DNA of 40,353 nt from Campylobacter aviculae. GTDB lineage: Bacteria > Campylobacterota > Campylobacteria > Campylobacterales > Campylobacteraceae. This document shows, in pieces, positions 34,980 through 40,353 of this stretch; position 1 is the stretch's first letter, and each line of letters opens with the position of its first letter. The translations under genes were made by a program, and so were the position numbers. The notes under the pieces were generated by a model. It worked only from the letters and a program-made list of their open reading frames with translations, ran no database searches and had not been told where the DNA came from. The stretch covers positions 1-40,353 of the forward strand of contig NZ_NXMA01000014.1 in the NCBI RefSeq assembly GCF_005406215.1, given 5' to 3'.

Positions 34980-36113
34980 ATGAAAAACACTTTAATTATT
35001 TTTGAAAATTCTTTATCAAGTCTTAATAATAAAGAAGCTAAGGAGTTATTAGAAGACTTGAGCTTTAATCTTGCTTATAAACAAATTACGCAAAATCCAC
35101 ATCACGCACAAAAAATTCTTAACTCTCTTTTAATAGAATTTCTAAGCATTTTAAAAAAACTTGATTTATTTGACAATGAGAATGTTACGAAAATCATTAA
35201 AGCTTTGGTAAAAGCCAGTATTCAAGATGCTCAAAATACTCTTTATAACTATATGAATGAGGTTGAAATTTTAAACAAGCAAATTGAAAATCAAAAAAAT
35301 TCAATAAAAAATCAAATCAGCAATCATTTTTTTGAATTTGAAAATATTTTACAAGAACATCTTAATAACGAAATTTGTAGCAGTTTAAATGACGCGATTT
35401 TATTTGATATAGAAATGCTTGGAATTTTAAAAGAAACAGCAGAAAGTGCTTTTTTAACCACTTTAGAAAAAGCTGAAGATATAGAGCTTACAAGTAGTGA
35501 AATTGCTAAAAATCTTGTTTATAATGCTATTTGTGAAGCGCATTTTGAAAAAGAGCGCATTTTGAAAATTTCAAGCATTATTTTAAATACGGCTTTTGAA
35601 ATAGCAAATGAATCTATGGCTTATGCAAAAGATCTTTGCTTAGGTGCGATTAAAGGCACAAGAGATGGTATCGCTTTGGCTATAGAAAAATTTAAATCTT
35701 CGCTAAGTTATGCAACCTTTGAAGAAGATATCAACCTAAAAAGCAAAGAACTTATCGGTATAGAAGATGATTTTATAGCACTCCTAAAAGAAGAAATTAA
35801 AAAACAAAATAATCCTGTTAAGGAAATAGTTGAAAATTTACTTGAATATGAACTTGACAATCTTTTTGCTAAATTTAAACGCCTTGCAATTGAAAGTAGA
35901 GAGCAGCTTATTTTAGTTTTAAACGATATCAAGAAAAATCCCAAAATCAATGATTTTAATAGACTAACCCAAAGCAAACTTTATCGCTTCAGGCAAGAAC
36001 TTTACGAACTTGAAAATATAGCCAATGAAAAATACAAAGACATAAATTCTAAAAAAGCGAAAAAACTAGGCATAAGACTTTGGGAAAAAGCTAAAAATTT
36101 AATTAAAAAATAA
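34980..36113 (+). CDS. Hypothetical helical protein (Cj0254-like)
   Basis: The 377-aa protein is almost wholly helical and charged, with no signal peptide or membrane segment. Coiled-coil-like stretches are at about residues 95-125 (NEVEILNKQIENQKNS) and 310-365 (LYELENIANEKYKDINSKK), and the ending is basic. I know no domain for it. AAGGAAAAATT precedes the ATG, 10 bp after the DUF493 gene, so it ends the moaC transcript. Confidence 0.75.
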   Translation: MKNTLIIFENSLSSLNNKEAKELLEDLSFNLAYKQITQNPHHAQKILNSLLIEFLSILKKLDLFDNENVTKIIKALVKASIQDAQNTLYNYMNEVEILNKQIENQKNSIKNQISNHFFEFENILQEHLNNEICSSLNDAILFDIEMLGILKETAESAFLTTLEKAEDIELTSSEIAKNLVYNAICEAHFEKERILKISSIILNTAFEIANESMAYAKDLCLGAIKGTRDGIALAIEKFKSSLSYATFEEDINLKSKELIGIEDDFIALLKEEIKKQNNPVKEIVENLLEYELDNLFAKFKRLAIESREQLILVLNDIKKNPKINDFNRLTQSKLYRFRQELYELENIANEKYKDINSKKAKKLGIRLWEKAKNLIKK

Positions 36114-36134
36114 TATCCTAATTTTTAGGATATT
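36112..36134. terminator. Bidirectional hairpin between the helical protein gene and the exonuclease gene
   Basis: A perfect 10-bp stem AATATCCTAA/TTAGGATATT with loop TTT includes the end of one gene and the stop of the convergent one. Confidence 0.7.
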
Positions 36135-36891
36135 AAATATCTATTTCTATGCCAACTGGAGCATGATCTGATCCGAAAATATCATCCCTTATAAAAGCAT
36201 TTTTCAATTTACTTTTTAAATTATTTGAAATAAAGAAATAATCAATCCTCCAGCCAACATTTCTTTCCCTTGCTTTCATTCTATAACTCCACCACGAATA
36301 CTTTTCTTTAATATCTCCATTGATTTCTCTAAAAGTATCCAAAAAGCCAAGCTTTAATAAATCATCAATCCAAGCTCTTTCTATAGGCAAAAAACCTGAA
36401 GTATTTGCGTTTGCCTTAGGATGTGTTAAATCAATCTCGCGGTGAGCTGTATTGACATCGCCACAAATGATAACTTCTTTACCTTCGTCCAAAAGTTTTT
36501 TAAGATAGACTAAAAAATCCGCATAAAATTTCATTTTAAAATTCAAACGCTCTTCATCTTTTTGTCCATTTGGAAAATAAATATTAAAAAGCACTACATT
36601 TTTAAACCTATGCTCTAAAACTCTACCTTCATCATCATCAAAAAATTCACATTTTTTTACTTCACAATCAAAATTGCAAAGACTCATAACACCAGAATAT
36701 CCCGCTCTTTTAGCAGAATTAGAATACATATGTTTAAAAGGAAATTCATAAATTCTTTTAGGAAATTTATCTTCATGGGCTTTAATCTCTTGAAAACCTA
36801 TAAAATCAATATTTTCTTTTTCTATCCAATCAAGTGCATTTTTATCGCAAATTGCTCTTAAGCCATTGACATTCCACGATAATAGTTTCAT
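36133..36891 (-). CDS. xthA: Exodeoxyribonuclease III / AP endonuclease
   Basis: The enzyme cuts DNA at abasic sites in base-excision repair. The protein is 252 aa from the ATG at 36891, which follows AAGGAAGAAA; a start 12 codons earlier is rejected since the family begins MKLLSWNVNGLRA. Metal and catalytic motifs are visible: Asn7, GFQEIKA (Glu), VIICGDVNTAHREIDL (Asp/Asn), WRIDYFFIS and IFGSDHAPVGIEI (His). It corresponds to Cj0255c. Confidence 0.95.
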   Translation of the reverse strand: MKLLSWNVNGLRAICDKNALDWIEKENIDFIGFQEIKAHEDKFPKRIYEFPFKHMYSNSAKRAGYSGVMSLCNFDCEVKKCEFFDDDEGRVLEHRFKNVVLFNIYFPNGQKDEERLNFKMKFYADFLVYLKKLLDEGKEVIICGDVNTAHREIDLTHPKANANTSGFLPIERAWIDDLLKLGFLDTFREINGDIKEKYSWWSYRMKARERNVGWRIDYFFISNNLKSKLKNAFIRDDIFGSDHAPVGIEIDI

Positions 36892-37151
36892 TTTCTTCCT
36901 TAAATAAAGTAATAATTTCAAAATCATAGCACAAAAAAATTTAATTTTTATGGTGATTAAGTCTATTATTTACAGAAATTTTAACCCTTATGGTATAAAA
37001 GAAATTCAACATATAATTTTATAGTTCTATATTTTTAATCAAAATTAAAGTCAAATTTCTCGGAATAATCTTTTTCAGCACTATTTTAGGTTATTTTGAT
37101 ATAAAATATATACTAAATATGATTTATTAATCTAAAGTCCAAGGCAAACTT
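36892..37151 (+). promoter_or_regulatory. Gap before dgkA with a -10 box at 37100-37105; eptC absent
   Basis: This 260-bp A/T-rich gap separates the exonuclease gene from dgkA. TTATTTTGA directly before TATAAA at 37100-37105 is a plausible dgkA promoter. In the remembered C. jejuni order a phosphoethanolamine transferase gene (eptC, Cj0256) sits here. A frame open from 37017 to 37127 reads as hydrophobic residues but is too short and A/T-driven to call a remnant. Confidence 0.45.
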
Positions 37152-37505
37152 ATGAAACCAAAATACCACATTTTCAATAATGCTAAATACGCCTTAGAAG
37201 GGATCATGGTTTTATTTAAAAATGAGATGGCTTTTCGCATTGAAATTTGCATCATTATCCCTGCTATTTTAATCAGCATTTTTTTAAAGGTGAGTTTAAT
37301 AGAACATTTTATTTTAATAGCGGTTTTAATTTTAATCTTAATCGCAGAATCTTTTAACTCAGCCATCGAAGCTTGTGTTGATCTTATAACTGACAAATGG
37401 CATCAAAAAGCAAAAATTGCTAAAGATTGTGCGAGTGCTGGAGTTTTTTTTAGTGTGATTTTGGCACTTTTTGCTTGGATTTTTATCCTAGTGGGTTTGA
37501 TATGA
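37152..37505 (+). CDS. dgkA: Diacylglycerol kinase
   Basis: DgkA phosphorylates diacylglycerol to phosphatidic acid, recycling lipid left over from head-group transfer reactions. The 117-aa membrane protein has three helices and the family signature ILIAESFNSAIEACVDLI (about residues 60-77, with the key Glu and Asn), followed by AKDCASAGVFF. It overlaps the next gene by 4 nt (ATGA). The usual producer of its substrate, EptC, is missing from its expected place upstream. Confidence 0.94.
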   Translation: MKPKYHIFNNAKYALEGIMVLFKNEMAFRIEICIIIPAILISIFLKVSLIEHFILIAVLILILIAESFNSAIEACVDLITDKWHQKAKIAKDCASAGVFFSVILALFAWIFILVGLI

Positions 37506-37741
37506 ATTTTGAAAAATTAATGTGTGGCATTTTTGGAAAAAAACGCTATGAACTTTTAAAATTTTTATGTGAAAATGCCGATGAAAATGGCTTTATTATG
37601 ATCAAAATTAGTGAAATTCAAAGCGCACTCGATCTTAGCAAACCTACCATCATTGCTACTTTTAAATTTTTAGAAGAAAAAAAGCTTTTTAGGCGTCTTA
37701 AAAATGGTTTATACCAAATTTATATTAAAGAAGATATATAA
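37502..37741 (+). CDS. Small winged-helix DNA-binding protein (Cj0258-like)
   Basis: It starts at the ATG at 37502 overlapping the dgkA stop as ATGA; an upstream TTG is rejected. The 79-aa protein has a helix-turn-helix (ISEIQSALDLSKPTIIATFK, about residues 37-56) and a wing (KKLFRRLKNGLYQIYI), similar to ArsR/MarR-type or plasmid replication regulators. No metal-binding cysteine pair is present. It may regulate dgkA or pyrC. Confidence in the fold is good, but the target is unknown. Confidence 0.78.
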   Translation: MNFEKLMCGIFGKKRYELLKFLCENADENGFIMIKISEIQSALDLSKPTIIATFKFLEEKKLFRRLKNGLYQIYIKEDI

Positions 37742-37808
37742 TTTAATTTATCTTTTTTACATATTTTGATAAATTTAAACAATTATTTTTTTCTAAAAGG
37801 GAGGGACA

Positions 37809-38807
37809 ATGACGCTAAAAAATCCTTTAGATATGCATTTGCATTTACGTGATGAAAAAATGCTCGATTTAGTGGCACCATTTAGTGCAAAAGATTTTAA
37901 AGCCGGTGTTATCATGCCAAATTTAATCACTCCAATCACAGATATAAATTCTTTAAAAGCCTATAAACAAAGGATTATAAAAGCTTGTGAAAATGAAGAT
38001 TTTACCCCTTTGATGACTTTATTTTTTAAAAAATATGATGAAAAATTTTTAGAAAATGCAAAAGATGAAATTTTTGCTATCAAGCTTTATCCAGCAGGCA
38101 TAACAACAAATTCAGACAATGGAATTTCAAGCTTTGATATACAAAATTTAAAACCTACGTTAAATGCGATGAGTGAGTTAAATATACCTTTGCTGATCCA
38201 CGGCGAAACCAATGATTTTGTAATGGACAGAGAGGCAAATTTTGCAAAAATTTATGAAAAATTAGCCCAAAATTTTCCAAATTTAAAAATAGTTATGGAG
38301 CACATTACCACAAAAGTTTTATGCGATTTACTCAAAGATTATGAAAATTTATACGCCACTATAACTTTACATCATTTAATGATCACTTTAGATGATGTTA
38401 TAGGCGGAAAAATGGATCCACATTTATTTTGCAAACCAATTGCTAAGCGTTATGAAGACAAAGACGCACTTTGTGAACTTGCTTTTAGTGGATATGAAAA
38501 AGCTATGTTTGGAAGTGATAGTGCGCCACACCCATTGCATACTAAAGAATGTTGCGGTTGTGCGGCTGGAGTTTTTAGCGCACCTGTTATTTTACCTGTT
38601 TTAGCTGAACTTTTTGAAAAAAATTCCAATGAAAAAAATTTACAAAAATTTATTTCAGATAATGCTTGCGAAATTTATGATTTTAAATTTGAAAAAGAAA
38701 AGATTATAAATTTAGAAAAGCAAGAATGGCAAGTACCACAAAAATACGGCGATATAGTGCCTTTTATGGCAGAAAAAAGCTTAAAATTTAAAACAAAACT
38801 AATTTAG
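37809..38807 (+). CDS. pyrC: Dihydroorotase
   Basis: PyrC closes carbamoyl-aspartate to dihydroorotate in pyrimidine synthesis. In the 332-aa protein the zinc ligands His10 and His12 (MHLHLRD), the carbamylated Lys92 (AIKLYPAGITTNS), HGE near 131-133, EHITTK and the catalytic GSDSAPHP are all visible. The ATG follows AAGGGAGGGACA, the strongest Shine-Dalgarno in the window. It is followed by a long hairpin shared with the convergent gene. Confidence 0.96.
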   Translation: MTLKNPLDMHLHLRDEKMLDLVAPFSAKDFKAGVIMPNLITPITDINSLKAYKQRIIKACENEDFTPLMTLFFKKYDEKFLENAKDEIFAIKLYPAGITTNSDNGISSFDIQNLKPTLNAMSELNIPLLIHGETNDFVMDREANFAKIYEKLAQNFPNLKIVMEHITTKVLCDLLKDYENLYATITLHHLMITLDDVIGGKMDPHLFCKPIAKRYEDKDALCELAFSGYEKAMFGSDSAPHPLHTKECCGCAAGVFSAPVILPVLAELFEKNSNEKNLQKFISDNACEIYDFKFEKEKIINLEKQEWQVPQKYGDIVPFMAEKSLKFKTKLI

Positions 38808-38820
38808 AATTAGTTTTGTT
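38792..38820. terminator. Bidirectional hairpin after pyrC
   Basis: A perfect 13-bp stem AACAAAACTAATT/AATTAGTTTTGTT has the pyrC stop TAG as its loop. The convergent TM2 gene ends 8 bp further on. Confidence 0.75.
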
Positions 38821-38827
38821 AATAACA

Positions 38828-39205
38828 TTAATCCAATGTTTTTAAAATTTTATCAAAATTATCTTTTTTGATTCCTTTCCATACTAAAAAGTAATCTGCT
38901 ATACACCATACCCATAGCACAATTAGAAAAAGGCTGCCTATAACAAAAAAACTTCCTATAACACCTAAAATAAAAACAGCAAGTTTAGCAATACCCAAAT
39001 TTTTATCACCTTTATAAAAACGATCTACACCAAAGTAACCAAAAAATAGTCCCAAAACTAAACCTAAAATATGATTTTTTAAAGGTAAGGTAGCGAGAGA
39101 ATTGATTTTCTCTTCAGAAGCATTTTTAAGCTTATCTTGCAAAAGTGGCAAGCCTTCAGATGGAATTTTATCTGAAATTGCCATTAAAATAGAATTAGAT
39201 TCCAT
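38828..39205 (-). CDS. TM2-domain membrane protein
   Basis: The 125-aa protein has about 48 hydrophilic residues, then the TM2 signature LGLVLGLFFGYFGVDRFYKGDKNLG with its DRFY motif, and a second helix pair ending VWCIADYFLVWKGIKKDN. TM2 proteins are small membrane proteins of unknown function, common in bacteria. It corresponds by position to Cj0260c. Two short helices in the N-terminal part (KIPSEGLPLLQDKLKNA) look like a cytoplasmic domain. Confidence 0.85.
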   Translation of the reverse strand: MESNSILMAISDKIPSEGLPLLQDKLKNASEEKINSLATLPLKNHILGLVLGLFFGYFGVDRFYKGDKNLGIAKLAVFILGVIGSFFVIGSLFLIVLWVWCIADYFLVWKGIKKDNFDKILKTLD

Positions 39206-39297
39206 GTATTCTCCTAAATAATAATTATAAAAAGTGAAATTATAACGAAATATTTAAGATTTTCAATATTATTTAAAATTAAATTTATAAATGATTT

Positions 39298-40014
39298 TTA
39301 TGATTGTAAAACTAAAAGTTTAATTTTAGAAACTATTGTTTCCTTAATATCTGATTTGATAAATTTTGTTATTTCTTCTCTATTTGTCTCAATATTATTC
39401 ATACTTAAATGCCACAAAGCATTTTCTATAGCTTCTTCTCTTTTTCTTTCCACTATGCGTGTTTCATCAAAAACAAATTTATAAAAATTTATATTTTTTT
39501 CTAGCAAAAAACTTTCTAAATCTTTTTTATAAAAACCTTTAAATTCGGTATTGAAATGTTTAAATATAGGATCTAAAAAATCACTTTTTCTATAATCAGC
39601 CCAGCCAAGATATATCCTTTGCGAGGCCAAATTTAAAAAAGCTTCAAAGTCATTTTCATTTTGCAAAGCCGGAGACATACTCAAAAACGCTATATCAAAT
39701 TTTTCTTGATTTTCTTGATAAAAGCTTTCAAAATCTAAATGGAGTGTTTTAACGTTGTTAATATTATTTTTTAGGGCATCTTCTTGTAAAATTTCAAGCA
39801 TAGCCTTAGAGTTATCCACACCTAAAACGCTTTTTACTTTTTGTGCTAAATGTAAAGTCCAAACACCTGTGCCACAACCTATATCAACGATATTTTTATT
39901 TGTAAAATCAATATTTAATTCGTTTAGTTTTTCAAAAGTTTGCTTTTGGATATCGTTTAATTTTCCATATCTTGCATAATTTTTAGCCTTCTTATCCCAC
40001 AAATTCATACTCAT
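39298..40014 (-). CDS. Class I SAM-dependent methyltransferase (Cj0261c-like)
   Basis: The 238-aa protein has the SAM-binding motif NIVDIGCGTGVWTLHLA (about residues 39-55), VLGVDNSKAMLEIL (acidic end of strand 2) and FDIAFLSMSPAL (motif IV). N-terminal KKAKNYARYGK is typical of small-molecule methyltransferases. The substrate is unknown. A second ATG two codons downstream is an alternative start. GTAGGA precedes it. Confidence 0.85.
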   Translation of the reverse strand: MSMNLWDKKAKNYARYGKLNDIQKQTFEKLNELNIDFTNKNIVDIGCGTGVWTLHLAQKVKSVLGVDNSKAMLEILQEDALKNNINNVKTLHLDFESFYQENQEKFDIAFLSMSPALQNENDFEAFLNLASQRIYLGWADYRKSDFLDPIFKHFNTEFKGFYKKDLESFLLEKNINFYKFVFDETRIVERKREEAIENALWHLSMNNIETNREEITKFIKSDIKETIVSKIKLLVLQS

Positions 40015-40353
40015 TCCTACAAAAATAATTAAAATATAATTGTAAGATGTTTCTTTTAATCATGCAAAGAAATAAAAAAATATCAATTAAAATCACTGAT
40101 TAAATTTAAAGCAGCATTAGGATGATAAATAAAGCAAAAAATTTTTTAATAAAGATTTTATATTTTAGGAAGAAATTATTATTTAATTACTAGGATAATT
40201 ATATAAAAAGATAATCTTATTAAGAAAGATAAATTGTATTAAAAAGATAATCACATAAATAAATAATCTATAACAAAAAACAATCATAAATAAAAACAAT
40301 CTAATCATACAAGTAAAGATAATAATCAAGTAATAATATAAAAAAGTAAAGAT
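40015..40353. other. Low-complexity AT-rich right end with degenerate AAAGATAATC-like units
   Basis: No gene is seen in these 339 bp. From about 40150 the DNA loses almost all G and C and repeats related words: AAAAAGATAATC near 40205, AAGAAAGATAAAT near 40223, AAAAAGATAATC near 40241, ACAATC-type variants at about 40280-40305, and GTAAAGAT at 40313-40320 and again at the very end. The remembered C. jejuni neighbour, a Tlp4 chemoreceptor gene, is not found. Confidence 0.6.

Noticed and set aside
37017-37127. Hydrophobic open stretch before dgkA as a possible eptC remnant
   Set aside because: Only 37 codons, overlaps the likely dgkA promoter, and similarity to the transferase N-terminus could not be supported by eye.

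Overview
The window is about 40 kb of very AT-rich, densely packed bacterial chromosome. Gene content and order match the Cj0196c-Cj0261c stretch of Campylobacter jejuni as I recall it from NCTC 11168, so the source is a thermotolerant Campylobacter of the jejuni/coli group or a close relative. No 16S gene is present, so the species cannot be settled. Support for the assignment comes from near-canonical Campylobacter proteins (PurF, a Tlp-type dCache chemoreceptor, the NifU-like/IscS pair, CanB, the HDOD protein), Campylobacter-type promoters (T-rich run, then TATAAT, no clear -35), a sigma-54 promoter and poly-G tracts. The left edge cuts a Tlp chemoreceptor just before the signalling domain shared by several Tlps. 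The right edge is low-complexity AT DNA. Both look like natural contig breaks.

Layout. 1-6040, minus strand: partial chemoreceptor, purF-dapB, rarA, a YdgA/DUF945-like membrane-anchored protein and a small periplasmic protein. 6382-11640, plus strand: OPT peptide transporter, uppP, thrS, infC. 11651-14401: an accessory insertion of a DpnII-family restriction endonuclease and a DpnA-like adenine methylase. It sits between infC and ctsM, the orphan methylase reported to mark DNA for natural transformation. 14403-16937, minus strand: pcm, then a small island with an unrecognised 308-aa protein and a broken secreted-protein gene. 16937-21334, minus strand: a co-oriented run pncB, nrdB, RDD protein, pyrE, frr, secG. 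21440-22924: two tandem Bax-inhibitor-1-like membrane proteins. 23115-25618, plus strand: beta-carbonic anhydrase and an MscS-type channel. 25631-29589, minus strand: NifU-like scaffold, IscS, hemerythrin and a sigma-54-linked protein. 29745-30381, plus strand: rpmI-rplT. 30385-32439, minus strand: a soluble FIST-domain chemoreceptor whose last codons contain G13 and C10 tracts. 32619-40014: HDOD protein, small proteins, moaC, exonuclease III, dgkA, pyrC, a TM2 protein and a SAM methyltransferase.

Most convergent gene pairs share one compact hairpin that overlaps both stop codons. Many co-directional genes overlap by 1-25 nt, which suggests translational coupling.

The strongest leads are the GATC-type restriction-modification pair wedged against ctsM in a naturally competent genus, a possible tRNA-Thr anticodon-arm mimic in the thrS leader, and the phase-variable tail of the FIST chemoreceptor. 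Compared with the remembered C. jejuni order, argCBD and neighbours, eptC and an MFS gene are absent from their usual positions. No tRNA, rRNA, CRISPR array or insertion sequence was recognised.
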